A stretch of DNA of 64,000 nt from Cellulosimicrobium cellulans (GCF_024124905.1 NZ_JAMXST010000002.1:682001-746000); one strand, 5' to 3'; shown: positions 49,985-58,703, counted from the stretch's first letter. Notes: generated from the sequence alone by a model not told the origin. Translations and numbers: made by a program.

Positions 49985-49990
49985 ATCCTA
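49985..49990 (-). promoter_or_regulatory. Candidate -10 of the methyltransferase gene
   Basis: Minus-strand TAGGAT ends eight bases before GTG 49976. Confidence 0.5.
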
Positions 49991-50134
49991 CGCGGGCGGG
50001 CGCGCGGACGAGGGCGGCCGGGCGCGTCCGCGCGGGGCTCACCCGCTTATCCGCTGGCCCCGGGACGATTTCCCGTGCCACGCTTGTTGTGCCAACCGGG
50101 CGCACGCGCGCCCCTCCCCGACGAAAGGCGGCAC

Positions 50135-51694
50135 ATGAGCGCTACCCCGGCGAACACACCGGCGAACCCCACCCCGGCTCAGGACGAGCCGACCGGCGCG
50201 ACGCGGGACATCGCGAGCGACGTCGTGGCACGGGTGCTCGCTCGGGCCGGGACGGCGCGCGCCGAGGGCGGCACGGTCCACGCACGGCACGACGGCGAGC
50301 AGCTCGAGCTCGAGGAGCGCAGCGCGCTGCGCCGCGTGGTCGGTCTGTCGACCGAGCTCGAGGACGTCACCGAGGTCGAGTACCGGCAGCTGCGCCTCGA
50401 GAAGGTCGTGCTCGTCGGGCTGTGGAGCCCCGGCTCCGACCCGCGCGAGGACGGCGCGCCCACGTCCGCGGAGGAGGCCGAGATCTCGCTGCGCGAGCTC
50501 GCGGCCCTCGCCGAGACGGCGGGCTCCCAGGTGCTCGACGGCGTCATCCAGCGCCGCGCGAAGCCCGACCCCGGCACGTACCTCGGCTCCGGCAAGGCCG
50601 CGGAGCTCGCGGACGTCGTGGCGGCCAGCGGCGCGGACACCGTCGTGATCGACGGCGAGCTCGCGCCCTCCCAGCGGCGCGCGCTCGAGGACATCGTCAA
50701 GGTCAAGGTGATCGACCGGACCGCCCTGATCCTCGACATCTTCGCCCAGCACGCCAAGTCCCGGGAGGGCAAGGCGCAGGTCGAGCTCGCCCAGCTCGAG
50801 TACCTCCTCCCGCGCCTGCGCGGGTGGGGCGAGTCGATGTCCCGGCAGGCCGGTGGCCAGGTCGGCGGGGCGGGCGCGGGCATGGGCTCGCGTGGTCCGG
50901 GTGAGACGAAGATCGAGCTGGACCGCCGCCGCATCCGCAATCGCATGGCCAAGCTGCGCCGGGAGATCCAGGCGATGGCCCCGGGCCGCGAGACCAAGCG
51001 CGCGTCGCGCAAGCGGCACGCGATCCCGTCCGTCGCGATCGCGGGCTACACGAACGCGGGCAAGTCGAGCCTGCTCAACGCCATCACGGGTGCGGGCGTG
51101 CTCGTCGAGAACGCCCTGTTCGCGACGCTCGACCCCACGGTGCGCCGCACGCGCACCGAGGACGGTCGCGTGTACACGCTCGCCGACACCGTCGGGTTCG
51201 TGCGCGCCCTGCCGCACCAGCTCGTCGAGGCGTTCCGGTCGACGCTCGAGGAGGTCGGCGACGCCGACCTGCTGCTCCACGTCGTGGACGCCTCGCATCC
51301 CGACCCCGAGGGGCAGATCGCCGCGGTGCGCCACGTCCTGGCCGACATCCCGGGCGTGGAGGACGTGCCCGAGGTGATCGTGCTCAACAAGGCGGACGTC
51401 GCGGACCCCGAGACGATCGCGCGGATCCGGCTGCGCGAGCGGCGCACGGTGGTGGTCTCGGCGCACACGGGCGAGGGGATCGAGCACCTGCGCGAGCTCA
51501 TCGCGCACGAGCTCCCGCGCCCGGACGTGGAGATCGACGTCGTCGTGCCCTACCACCGCGGCGACCTCGTGCACCGCGTGCACACCGAGGGCGAGATCGA
51601 CCACGAGGAGCACACGCCCGAGGGCACGCTCCTGCGCGGACGCGTCGCCCAGGCGCTCGCGACCGAGCTCGTCGGAGCCTCGGCCCAGGGCTGA
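50135..51694 (+). CDS. hflX: Ribosome-associated GTPase HflX
   Basis: 519 residues from ATG 50135 (Shine-Dalgarno GAAAGGCGG). The HflX N-domain (DGVIQRRAKPDPGTYLGSGKAAEL), the GGAGAGMGSRGPGETKIELDRR linker helix and the G domain with GYTNAGKSS (304-312), DTVGFVR and NKAD are clear. A C-terminal domain follows. HflX splits stalled 70S ribosomes after stress. A 60-residue nonconserved N-terminal extension is present. A 17-bp hairpin follows the gene. Confidence 0.97.
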   Translation: MSATPANTPANPTPAQDEPTGATRDIASDVVARVLARAGTARAEGGTVHARHDGEQLELEERSALRRVVGLSTELEDVTEVEYRQLRLEKVVLVGLWSPGSDPREDGAPTSAEEAEISLRELAALAETAGSQVLDGVIQRRAKPDPGTYLGSGKAAELADVVAASGADTVVIDGELAPSQRRALEDIVKVKVIDRTALILDIFAQHAKSREGKAQVELAQLEYLLPRLRGWGESMSRQAGGQVGGAGAGMGSRGPGETKIELDRRRIRNRMAKLRREIQAMAPGRETKRASRKRHAIPSVAIAGYTNAGKSSLLNAITGAGVLVENALFATLDPTVRRTRTEDGRVYTLADTVGFVRALPHQLVEAFRSTLEEVGDADLLLHVVDASHPDPEGQIAAVRHVLADIPGVEDVPEVIVLNKADVADPETIARIRLRERRTVVVSAHTGEGIEHLRELIAHELPRPDVEIDVVVPYHRGDLVHRVHTEGEIDHEEHTPEGTLLRGRVAQALATELVGASAQG

Positions 51695-51726
51695 GCGGCC
51701 CGCGCCGGACCCCGGCTCGACGCTCT

Positions 51727-51764
51727 CCGCGACCCCGTGCGGCACCCGCCGCACGGGGTCGCGG
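51727..51764 (+). terminator. Hairpin terminator after hflX
   Basis: A perfect 17-bp stem (51727-51743 with 51748-51764) and an ACCC loop. GACCCCGTGCGGC forms its core. There is no U-run. It isolates hflX from the downstream helicase gene. Confidence 0.85.
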
Positions 51765-51815
51765 CGTGTCCGCCACCGTCGTCCACAGGGCCGCCGCCCC
51801 GTGGGCGACCGACCG

Positions 51816-51821
51816 TAGACT
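51816..51821 (+). promoter_or_regulatory. Leaderless-type -10 of the DinG-like gene
   Basis: TAGACT, six bases, then GTG 51828. Confidence 0.6.
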
Positions 51822-51827
51822 CGGCGG

Positions 51828-53939
51828 GTGCCCCCCTCCACGCGACCCGCCCCCGACCGCGTCGACGCCGAAGGGCCGCGGACCCCGGCCGGCGCCGCGG
51901 GAGGCGACGTGCCCGACGTCGACGCGCTGCTCGACGTCGCCGTCACGCGGCTGGGCGGTGCGCGGCGCGACGGCCAGCACGCGATGGCGCGCGCGGTCAC
52001 CGACGCGATCGAGGGGTCGGAGCACCTCGTGGTGCAGGCGGGGACGGGCACGGGCAAGTCGCTCGGGTACCTCGTCCCGGCGGTGCGGCACGCGGTGGCG
52101 ACCGACGAGCGGGTGATCGTCTCGACGGCGACCCTCGCGCTGCAGCGCCAGGTCATCACGCGCGACCTCCCGCTGGTGGCCGACGCCGTGGCGGACCGCC
52201 TCCCGCGCCCCGTCACGATCGCGCTCCTCAAGGGCTGGCACAACTACCTGTGCGTCCACAAGATCGCGGGCGGGTACCCGGCCGACGAACCGACGCTGTT
52301 CGACCTGCCGGGCGAGTCCGCGGGCGCCGCCGACCACCCCGCCGCGCGCGGCGGGACCAGCGCCGCGGCGCTCGGCGAGCAGGTCGTGCGCCTGCGCGCG
52401 TGGGCCGAGGAGACGTCGACCGGGGACCGGGACGACCTCGTGCCCGGCGTGAGCGACAAGGCGTGGCGGCAGGTCTCGGTCACCGCCCTCGAGTGCCTGG
52501 GCCAGCGGTGCCCCCTGCTCGCGGAGTGCTTCCCCGAGAAGGCGCGCGCGACGGCCCGCGAGGCCGACGTCGTCGTGACCAACCACGCGATGCTCGGCAT
52601 CGCCGCGATGGGCTCGCCCGGCGTGCTGCCCGAGCACGACGTGCTCGTCGTCGACGAGGCGCACGAGCTCGCCGACCGCGTGACGGCGGCCGCGACGGTC
52701 GACCTGTCGGTACCGGCGATCGAGAGCGCGGCACGCCTCGCGCGGCGGCACGGCGGCGTGACCACGGACGCGCTCGACGCGGCGTCGGCGGCGTTCGGGA
52801 CGGTCGTCGGGTCGCTGCCCGCCGAGCGGTTCCCCGACGGCCTGCCCGACGGCGCGCGCTCGGCGGTCGCCGCGGTGCGCGACGCCGCGCGGGAGGTCCT
52901 CTCGACGCTCAAGCCCGAGACCGGGGTGACCAAGCCGGCCCAGCCCGACTCCGGGCTGAAGATGGCGCAGTCGACGATGCTGCAGCTCTTCGAGGTCGCC
53001 GAGCGCATGGCCGCGGACCCGACCGGGCACGACGTGCTCTGGTGCTCGCGCCCCGGCGAGGGCGGCTGGTCGGCCGACCGGTTCGGGGAGGGCGCGAGCC
53101 GCCTGCACGCCGCCCCGCTGGGCGTCGCGGGCCTCATCCGTACGCACCTGCTCGCCGAGCGGACCGGGGTGTTCACGTCCGCGACGCTCGCGCTCGGCGG
53201 CAGCTTCGACGCCGTCGCGCGCACCTTCGGGCTCGGGGGCGGTGGCGAGGGCGGCGACGCCGACGGACCACGGTGGCGCGGCCTCGACGTCGGCAGCCCG
53301 TTCGACTACGCGCGGCAGGGCATCCTCTACGTCGCCAAGGCCCTCCCGACGCCGGGCCGCGAGGCCTCCACGGAGCACCAGCTCGACGAGATCGCCGCGC
53401 TCGTCGAGGCGGCGGGCGGGCGCACGCTCGGCCTGTTCTCGTCGCGCCGCGCCGCGGTCGCCGCGGCGGAGGCGATGCGCGAGCGGCTCGACGTGCCGAT
53501 CCTGTGCCAGGGCGACGACCAGCTCCCGACGCTCGTGCGCGAGTTCACCGACGACCCGGCCACCTGCCTGTTCGGCACGCTGTCGCTCTGGCAGGGCGTC
53601 GACGTGCCCGGGCCGTCGTGCCAGCTCGTGCTCATCGACCGGATCCCGTTCCCCCGTCCGGACGACCCGGTGAAGTCGGCCCGGGCGCGGGCGGTCGAGG
53701 CGGCGGGCGGCAACGGCTTCATGCAGGTCTCCGCGACGCACGCCGCCCTCCTGCTCGCGCAGGGCGCCGGCCGGCTCGTCCGGTCCACCACGGATCGAGG
53801 CGTGGTCGCGGTCCTCGACCCGCGTCTCGTGACCGCGCGCTACGGCACGTTCCTCACGCGGTCCATGCCGGGGTTCTGGCAGACGACCGACCGCGACGTC
53901 GCCACCGGTGCGCTCCGGCGCCTCGCCGCCCTAGGCTGA
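51828..53939 (+). CDS. DinG-family (XPD-like) ATP-dependent helicase
   Basis: 703 residues from GTG 51828. Walker A QAGTGTGKS with Lys77, a DEAH box (VVDEAHELADR) and the C-terminal arginine-finger region QGAGRLVRSTTDRG place it in the SF2 XPD/DinG group. Cysteines in NYLCVHK and CLGQRCPLLAEC suggest an iron-sulfur cluster insert. DinG unwinds 5'-3' and removes R-loops and G-quadruplexes. No SOS box was seen in front of it. It is called DinG-like because YoaA and other paralogues share these features. Confidence 0.92.
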   Translation: MPPSTRPAPDRVDAEGPRTPAGAAGGDVPDVDALLDVAVTRLGGARRDGQHAMARAVTDAIEGSEHLVVQAGTGTGKSLGYLVPAVRHAVATDERVIVSTATLALQRQVITRDLPLVADAVADRLPRPVTIALLKGWHNYLCVHKIAGGYPADEPTLFDLPGESAGAADHPAARGGTSAAALGEQVVRLRAWAEETSTGDRDDLVPGVSDKAWRQVSVTALECLGQRCPLLAECFPEKARATAREADVVVTNHAMLGIAAMGSPGVLPEHDVLVVDEAHELADRVTAAATVDLSVPAIESAARLARRHGGVTTDALDAASAAFGTVVGSLPAERFPDGLPDGARSAVAAVRDAAREVLSTLKPETGVTKPAQPDSGLKMAQSTMLQLFEVAERMAADPTGHDVLWCSRPGEGGWSADRFGEGASRLHAAPLGVAGLIRTHLLAERTGVFTSATLALGGSFDAVARTFGLGGGGEGGDADGPRWRGLDVGSPFDYARQGILYVAKALPTPGREASTEHQLDEIAALVEAAGGRTLGLFSSRRAAVAAAEAMRERLDVPILCQGDDQLPTLVREFTDDPATCLFGTLSLWQGVDVPGPSCQLVLIDRIPFPRPDDPVKSARARAVEAAGGNGFMQVSATHAALLLAQGAGRLVRSTTDRGVVAVLDPRLVTARYGTFLTRSMPGFWQTTDRDVATGALRRLAALG

Positions 53940-53985
53940 GTCCTTTCCGCGGTCTTCACGATTCCAGCGACTTCACGGAGGCGAC

Positions 53986-54996
53986 ATGACGACGAGCACG
54001 TCCCCGCAGGGCACGGGTGACGCGAGCACGGGTGGGCCGGGAGGGGGAGCGCGGACGACCAAGCTGGCGATCGTCGGCGCGGGTGCGGTCGGGTCGACCC
54101 TGGCGTATGCGGCCCTCATGCGCGGGGCCGCGCGCACCGTGGCGCTCCTGGACGTGAACCGGGCGAAGGTCGACGCGGAGGTGGCGGACCTCCAGCACGG
54201 CATCCAGTTCATGCCGATGGCCCGGGTCGAGGGGTCGGACGACGTCGCGGTGTGCGCGGGGGCCGACGTGGTCGTCGTGACGGCCGGGGCGAAGCAGAAG
54301 CCGGGCCAGACGCGGCTCGACCTCGCCGAGGGCACGATCGGCCTCATGCGGACGATCCTGCCGGGTCTCGTGGAGGTCGCCCCGGACGCGGTCTACGTCA
54401 TGGTGACCAACCCCGTCGACATCGTCACCTACGCGGCGCTCAAGTTCTCCGGGCTGCCGCCTTCGCAGCTCTTCGGCAGCGGGACCGTCCTCGACTCCTC
54501 GCGGCTGCGCTTCCTCGTGGCCCAGCACTGCGGCGTCGCGGTGCAGAACGTCCACGCGTACATCGCCGGCGAGCACGGCGACAGCGAGATCCCGCTGTGG
54601 AGCTCGGCGACCATCGGCGGCGTCCCGCTCCTCGAGTGGCCCGGCCTGGGCGGTCGCGGTCCGCTCACGGCAGGCGTGCGCGACGACATCGCGCGCGAGG
54701 TCGTGCAGTCGGCCTACCGGATCATCGAGGGCAAGGGGGCGACGAACTACGCCGTGGGGCTCGCGGGCACGCGCATCATCGAGGCCGTGCTCGACGACGA
54801 GCACCGCATCCTGCCCGTCTCGACGCTGCTCGACGGCGCGTACGGGCTCGACGACGTGTGCCTCTCGCTGCCGACGCTCGTCGACCGGCGTGGCGCCACC
54901 GAGCGGGTCGAGGTCCCGCTGTCCGACGCGGAGCTCGCCGGGCTGCGCTCGTCCGCCGAGTCGCTGCACGCCGTCGCCCGGCGCTTCGGTCTCTGA
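53986..54996 (+). CDS. ldh: L-lactate dehydrogenase
   Basis: 336 residues from ATG 53986 (Shine-Dalgarno ACGGAGG). A 25-residue Gly/Thr-rich extension precedes the Rossmann motif IVGAGAVGSTLAYA. Catalytic residues lie in KQKPGQTRLDL (substrate Arg) and in HAYIAGEHGDSEIPLWSS (catalytic His); the NPVDIVTY segment binds coenzyme. It interconverts pyruvate and L-lactate with NADH. The extended N-terminus is common in actinobacterial homologues. A strong hairpin separates it from convergent lexA. Confidence 0.96.
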   Translation: MTTSTSPQGTGDASTGGPGGGARTTKLAIVGAGAVGSTLAYAALMRGAARTVALLDVNRAKVDAEVADLQHGIQFMPMARVEGSDDVAVCAGADVVVVTAGAKQKPGQTRLDLAEGTIGLMRTILPGLVEVAPDAVYVMVTNPVDIVTYAALKFSGLPPSQLFGSGTVLDSSRLRFLVAQHCGVAVQNVHAYIAGEHGDSEIPLWSSATIGGVPLLEWPGLGGRGPLTAGVRDDIAREVVQSAYRIIEGKGATNYAVGLAGTRIIEAVLDDEHRILPVSTLLDGAYGLDDVCLSLPTLVDRRGATERVEVPLSDAELAGLRSSAESLHAVARRFGL

Positions 54997-55031
54997 CCGA
55001 CCGGTTCGCCGGCGGGTCCGGAACGGCGTGT

Positions 55032-55064
55032 GAGAGCCGGGTGGTCGACGACCACCCGGCTCTC
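55032..55064. terminator. Bidirectional hairpin between ldh and lexA
   Basis: GAGAGCCGGGTGGTC (55032-55046) pairs perfectly with 55050-55064, a 15-bp stem with a 3-base loop between convergent genes. Confidence 0.88.
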
Positions 55065-55154
55065 GGCGCTTCCGACCTCGACGTGCCGGCGCCCGCCTCG
55101 TCCGCCCCGCGAGGGACCGCTCGGGAGGGTGCGGCGACGGACGGTCCGTGCGGC

Positions 55155-55889
55155 TCAGAGGCTGCGCAGCACGGAGACGACGCGGCCGAGGACCTGGGCG
55201 TCGTCGCCAGGGATCGGGTCGTACGCGGCGTTGTGCGGCATGAGCCAGACGCGACCGTCCGCGCGGCGCAGGGACTTCACCGTGGCCTCGCCGTCGATCA
55301 TCGCCGCGACGATCTCGCCGTTCTCCGCGACGGGCTGGCGGCGGACGACGACCCAGTCGCCGTCGCAGATCGCGGCGTCGACCATCGAGTCGCCCTGCAC
55401 CCGCAGGAGGAAGAGCTCGCCCTCGCCGACGAGCTGGCGAGGCAGCGGGAAGACGTCCTCGACGACCTGCTCCGCGAGGATCGGGCCGCCGGCGGCGATG
55501 CGGCCGACGACCGGGACGTAGGACGGAGCCGGGTGCGCCTCGTCGTACGCGGGCTCGGGCGCGGAGCCCGCTGCCGTGAGCGGGGTGGCGCGGCGCGCGT
55601 CGTCCGGCTGGACGACCTCGATCGCGCGGGGGCGGTTCGGGTCGCGACGCAGGAAGCCCTTGCGCTCGAGAGTCGTGAGCTGGTGCTTCACCGACGACGG
55701 GCTCGTCAGGCCCACGGCCTCGCCGATCTCCCGCATGCTCGGCGGGTAGCCGCGCTGCTCGACGCACGCGCGGATGGTCTCGAGCACGAGGCGCTGGCGC
55801 GGCGTGAGCCCGTCACCCCCCGCCGACCCGTCCGGGAGCTCCCGCACCTCGGCGAGCCCCCGTGCCCTGTCCGTGCCTCGTCCCGCCAT
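55155..55889 (-). CDS. lexA: SOS repressor LexA
   Basis: 244 residues from ATG 55889. The N-terminal winged helix (about 30-92) contains [26 protein letters not shown]. The self-cleavage bond is Ala133-Gly134 in IAAGGPIL. The Ser168 (QGDSMVDA)/Lys205 (EATVKSL) catalytic pair is intact. LexA represses DNA-damage genes until RecA filaments stimulate cleavage. Its own promoter is overlapped by an SOS box, giving autoregulation. The gene is divergent from a LysM protein gene, as in mycobacteria. Confidence 0.97.
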   Translation of the reverse strand: MAGRGTDRARGLAEVRELPDGSAGGDGLTPRQRLVLETIRACVEQRGYPPSMREIGEAVGLTSPSSVKHQLTTLERKGFLRRDPNRPRAIEVVQPDDARRATPLTAAGSAPEPAYDEAHPAPSYVPVVGRIAAGGPILAEQVVEDVFPLPRQLVGEGELFLLRVQGDSMVDAAICDGDWVVVRRQPVAENGEIVAAMIDGEATVKSLRRADGRVWLMPHNAAYDPIPGDDAQVLGRVVSVLRSL

Positions 55890-56025
55890 GGTCGCTCCGC
55901 CTTCGTCCGTCGCGGCCGCCGACGCCTCCCGGGCGTGCGGCCTCCCCTCCCCGGGGCGTGCGCTCCGGGACCTCGGTCGCCCCTCCGGGTCCGAGCGGAC
56001 ATGTCCGGCGAACCGACCTGACCCC

Positions 56026-56066
56026 AGGCTAGGGGAGGTTGCGACACGAATCAAACACCTGTTCGA
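56026..56066 (-). promoter_or_regulatory. lexA promoter overlapped by an SOS box
   Basis: On the minus strand a -35 TTGATT (56049-56054) and -10 TAGCCT (56026-56031) are 17 bases apart. The SOS box at 56051-56066 (plus strand TCAAACACCTGTTCGA, one mismatch to TCGAAC-N4-GTTCGA) overlaps the -35. Autorepression by LexA is expected. Confidence 0.85.
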
Positions 56067-56103
56067 GCATGTCTCGACTCTGTCGGTCGTTCGTGATAGA
56101 CCT

Positions 56104-56134
56104 TCGTACAGGTGTTCTACGTACACGTGTTCGA
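56104..56134 (+). promoter_or_regulatory. Two abutting SOS boxes upstream of the LysM gene
   Basis: TCGTACAGGTGTTCTA (56104-56119) and ACGTACACGTGTTCGA (56119-56134) each resemble TCGAAC-N4-GTTCGA with two or three mismatches and share one base. They are about 90 bases before the LysM start. No clear -10 is visible beside them. Confidence 0.65.
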
Positions 56135-56222
56135 CCGACCCGGTCGGCGCGGAGGCGAAGGGCTCGCGGCGTCCGATCGACCGGGGAAGGCGATCGGGCC
56201 CGCGGGCCGGGACGGAGCAGGC

Positions 56223-56585
56223 ATGGATGCGATGGCGATCTCGACGGTCGGGCCCCTCGGCCCTGCGGGCGGGGTGACGGGGCGTGCGGAGGAGCGGCCG
56301 CTGCGGCTCACGCGCCGGGGCCGCGTGGTCCTCGTGCTCCTGGCCGCCGCGGTCCTGCTGCTGGCCGCGCGGGTGGGCGTCGCCGTCGCGAGCGGCCCGG
56401 GCGAGCCCGTGGAGGTCCGGGTGCACGTCGTGAGCTCGGGGGAGACGCTGTGGGAGCTCGCGCAGGGGGTGGCGGCGCCGGGAGAGGACCTGCGCGACGT
56501 CGTGAGCGGGCTCGCCGAGCTCAACGGGCTCTCGTCCTCGGGCCTCCAGGCCGGCCAGAAGATCCTCCTCCCGGCGTCCGCCTGA
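56223..56585 (+). CDS. LysM-domain membrane protein, SOS-locus (ChiZ-like position)
   Basis: 120 residues from ATG 56223 with GGAG about ten bases upstream; a longer frame from GTG 56112 would overlap the SOS boxes. A polar N-terminus is followed by one membrane helix (about 36-58) and a LysM domain ([17 protein letters not shown] to GQKILLPA). It thus anchors in the membrane with LysM outside, binding peptidoglycan. Its position between lexA and nrdR is that of Rv2719c/ChiZ, a damage-induced division inhibitor in M. tuberculosis. The same role is likely but inferred. Confidence 0.87.
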   Translation: MDAMAISTVGPLGPAGGVTGRAEERPLRLTRRGRVVLVLLAAAVLLLAARVGVAVASGPGEPVEVRVHVVSSGETLWELAQGVAAPGEDLRDVVSGLAELNGLSSSGLQAGQKILLPASA

Positions 56586-56672
56586 GGCCGGCTGGGCGCC
56601 CTCGGTGCGGACGCGAGAGCGCGCTGTGACGCAGGACACGGGCGAAACCGGGCCCCGTGCGGTGCGCAGGGG

Positions 56673-56701
56673 TTGCGGCATCATTTAGGTCGCCCTAAGT
56701 T
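56673..56701 (+). promoter_or_regulatory. Promoter in the LysM-nrdR spacer
   Basis: TTGCGG (56673-56678), 17 bases, TAAGTT (56696-56701): the best-formed -35/-10 pair in the spacer. The TTAGGT...CCTAA block between and over them resembles an iron-regulator box. Confidence 0.5.
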
Positions 56702-56703
56702 AG
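56685..56703. promoter_or_regulatory. Possible DtxR/IdeR-type iron box
   Basis: A 19-base site beginning TTAGGT matches TWAGGTWAGSCTWACCTWA at 13 of 19 positions and overlaps the spacer promoter. The right half is poor. Confidence 0.3.
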
Positions 56704-56707
56704 TGTC

Positions 56708-56866
56708 ACCTCACAACGCCGGCTGGGGGGCTGGGCGGACGAGGTGAGGAGCGCGCGGTCCACCGCGACTCCTGTGCACGTCGCCGCGCGTGAGGCGAGT
56801 CACGCGCGAGATGGGGACGGGGGCGTCCCGACGGGGGCGGTCGACCACGACCGCCCCCGTTCTGCC
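56708..56866 (+). ncRNA. Candidate structured small RNA or nrdR leader
   Basis: Predicted from a promoter at 56673-56701 to a terminator at 56831-56860. In between are consecutive stems: TCACCTC with GAGGTGA (56706-56712/56741-56747), AGGAG plus CGCGG (56747-56758/56763-56773), a perfect 9-bp stem CGCGCGTGA (56785-56793/56800-56808), and GGGACG (56814-56819/56824-56829). No coding frame fits. I do not recognise a known riboswitch or RNA family. It could equally be an attenuated leader of nrdR. Confidence 0.4.
56831..56860 (+). terminator. Terminator hairpin in the LysM-nrdR spacer
   Basis: ACGGGGGCGGTCG (56831-56843) pairs perfectly over 13 bp with 56848-56860, ACCA loop, followed by TCTG. 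It lies 246 bases after the LysM stop and 154 before nrdR. Confidence 0.75.
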
Positions 56867-56940
56867 GTCCACGAGCACCGGTGCGGCCGTCTGCGCGCCG
56901 ACGACGCGGCGGGCGCGAGCGGCCGGCGTCGGAGGCGTGT

Positions 56941-56970
56941 TGCACGGTCCCGCCGCGACGGCATACGTTC
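56941..56970 (+). promoter_or_regulatory. Candidate nrdR promoter
   Basis: TTGCAC (56941-56946) and TACGTT (56965-56970) are 18 bases apart, 43 bases before the nrdR ATG. An 8-bp hairpin (56974-56993) would form at the start of the message. Confidence 0.55.
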
Positions 56971-57013
56971 GTCGCGCCGACCTGTCGGCGCGAACCCCGC
57001 GGAGGAGCCCGCC

Positions 57014-57553
57014 ATGCACTGCCCGTTCTGCCGCCACGCGGACTCCCGCGTCGTCGACTCGCGCACCTCGGACGACGGCGCGTCGATCCGTCGGCGCCGC
57101 CAGTGCCCCGAGTGCAACCGCCGCTTCACGACGATCGAGACCGCGAGCCTGTCCGTGGTCAAGCGCTCCGGCGTCACGGAGCCCTTCTCGCGCGAGAAGA
57201 TCGTCAACGGCGTGCGCAAGGCCTGCCAGGGGCGACCCGTCAACGAGGACGACCTCGCGGTGCTCGCGCAGCGCGTCGAGGAGACCATCCGGGCGAGCGG
57301 CAGCGCCGAGCTCGACGCGTACGAGATCGGGCTCGCGATCCTCGGGCCGCTGCGCGAGCTCGACGAGGTCGCCTACCTGCGCTTCGCGAGCGTCTACCAG
57401 GCGTTCGACTCGCTCGAGGACTTCGAGAGCGCGATCACGTCGCTGCGCGTCGAGCGCGAGGAGCGCGAGACGGCCGCGGCCCGGGCCGAGGAGGGCTCGA
57501 GCGGCACCGCTCCGGGGGCGGACGTTCGCGGGGAGGTCGCACCGCACGCCTGA
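57014..57553 (+). CDS. nrdR: Transcriptional repressor NrdR
   Basis: 179 residues from ATG 57014 (Shine-Dalgarno GGAGGAG). An N-terminal zinc ribbon is formed by Cys3-Cys6 and Cys31-Cys34, with VVDSR between. An ATP-cone spans about 49-139 ([20 protein letters not shown]). NrdR senses ATP/dATP and represses ribonucleotide reductase genes. The last 30 residues are an Ala/Glu-rich tail. It lies in the conserved lexA-LysM-nrdR order. No nrdJ or nrdAB gene is next to it in this window. Confidence 0.96.
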   Translation: MHCPFCRHADSRVVDSRTSDDGASIRRRRQCPECNRRFTTIETASLSVVKRSGVTEPFSREKIVNGVRKACQGRPVNEDDLAVLAQRVEETIRASGSAELDAYEIGLAILGPLRELDEVAYLRFASVYQAFDSLEDFESAITSLRVEREERETAAARAEEGSSGTAPGADVRGEVAPHA

Positions 57554-57622
57554 GGCCGCACGCGCGAGGGCACGTCGCGGCCCCGGCAGGGGTCCCGCGT
57601 CGTCGGCGCGCGTCCGGCGGGC

Positions 57623-58696
57623 CTACAGGTCGCTGGACCGCGACGCCCAGATGTTGATGCCGGTGTCCGCGGGCAGCGCGTCGACGGCAGCGAGCTCCTC
57701 GGCGGAGAGCGCCGGCGCGTCGAGCGCGGCGAGGTTCTCGTCGAGCTGCCGCGTCGAGCTCGCGCCGAGCAGCACGGACGTGACGCGCTCGTCCCGCATC
57801 GCCCAGAGGATCGCCGTCGTGGCGAGGCTGCGCCCGTGGGCGCGGGCGAGGTCGTCGAGCCGGCGGACGTGGTCGAGGTTCGCCTCCGAGAGGAACGCCG
57901 GTCGGAGCGGCCCCCCGCGCGCCGCGCGCGAGTCGTCCGGAACCCCGCGCAGGTACCGGTCGGTGAGCATCCCCTGGGCGAGCGGCGAGAAGGCGACGAC
58001 CCCGAGCCCCGCGGCGCCCGCGACGTCGAGCACGGACGCGCCCGCGGGGTCGTGCGGGTCGGGCTCCTCGACCCACCGGTTGAGCATCGAGTACGACACC
58101 TGCGTCACGACGAGGTCGACGCCCACCTGCTCCGCGACCCGCAGCGCCTCCCGGGTGCGACGCGCCGAGTAGGACGAGATGCCCGCGTACCGCGCGCGAC
58201 CCGAACGGACCGCGGTGGCGAGCGCACCGACCGTCTCCTCGAGCGGCGTCGTCGGGTCGAAGCGGTGGGAGTAGAAGATGTCGACGTGGTCGAGCCCGAG
58301 GCGACGCAGCGAGGCGTCGAGCGAGGAGAGCAGGTACTTGCGCGAGCCGCCCTCTCCGTAGGGGCCGGGCCCCATGCGGTAGCCGGCCTTGGTCGTCACG
58401 ACGAGCTCGTCGCGCACCGTCCGCAGCTCGCGCGCGAGGAGGTGCCCCAGGGACTCCTCGGCCGCTCCGCCCGGCGGGCCGTAGTTGTTCGCGAGATCGA
58501 GGTGGGTCACGCCGCGGTCGACCGCGTGCAGCACGATCTCGCGCTGCGTCGCCCGCGGGTCGGCGTCGCCGAAGTTCTGCCACAGGCCCAGCGACACCGC
58601 CGGCAGCGCCAGCCCGGACCGACCGAGACGGCGGTGCGGCAGCGGGGCCCGGTCCGGGAACGGGGGAGCGGCGGAGGCGGAGGAGTCGGTCGGCAC
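57623..58696 (-). CDS. Aldo/keto reductase, YghZ (AKR14) type
   Basis: 357 residues from GTG 58696. TIM-barrel AKR with catalytic Tyr in DLANNYGPPGGAAE, Lys in VVTTKAGY and His in IFYSHRFDP. The opening RRLGRSGLALPAVSLGLWQNFGD and GISSYSARRTREAL segments match the YghZ/glyceraldehyde-3-phosphate reductase branch. It reduces small aldehydes such as methylglyoxal or L-glyceraldehyde 3-phosphate with NADPH in relatives; here the substrate is inferred. Confidence 0.92.
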   Translation of the reverse strand: MPTDSSASAAPPFPDRAPLPHRRLGRSGLALPAVSLGLWQNFGDADPRATQREIVLHAVDRGVTHLDLANNYGPPGGAAEESLGHLLARELRTVRDELVVTTKAGYRMGPGPYGEGGSRKYLLSSLDASLRRLGLDHVDIFYSHRFDPTTPLEETVGALATAVRSGRARYAGISSYSARRTREALRVAEQVGVDLVVTQVSYSMLNRWVEEPDPHDPAGASVLDVAGAAGLGVVAFSPLAQGMLTDRYLRGVPDDSRAARGGPLRPAFLSEANLDHVRRLDDLARAHGRSLATTAILWAMRDERVTSVLLGASSTRQLDENLAALDAPALSAEELAAVDALPADTGINIWASRSSDL

Positions 58697-58703
58697 GCGG
58701 CCG

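Noticed and set aside
56223-56585. LysM gene starting at the upstream GTG 56112
   Set aside because: That start would lie within the SOS boxes and place 37 nonconserved residues before the membrane helix; ATG 56223 has a ribosome-binding site.
56708-56866. Cobalamin riboswitch or 6C RNA for the structured spacer
   Set aside because: No B12-box sequence and no pair of hairpins with six-cytosine loops is visible.
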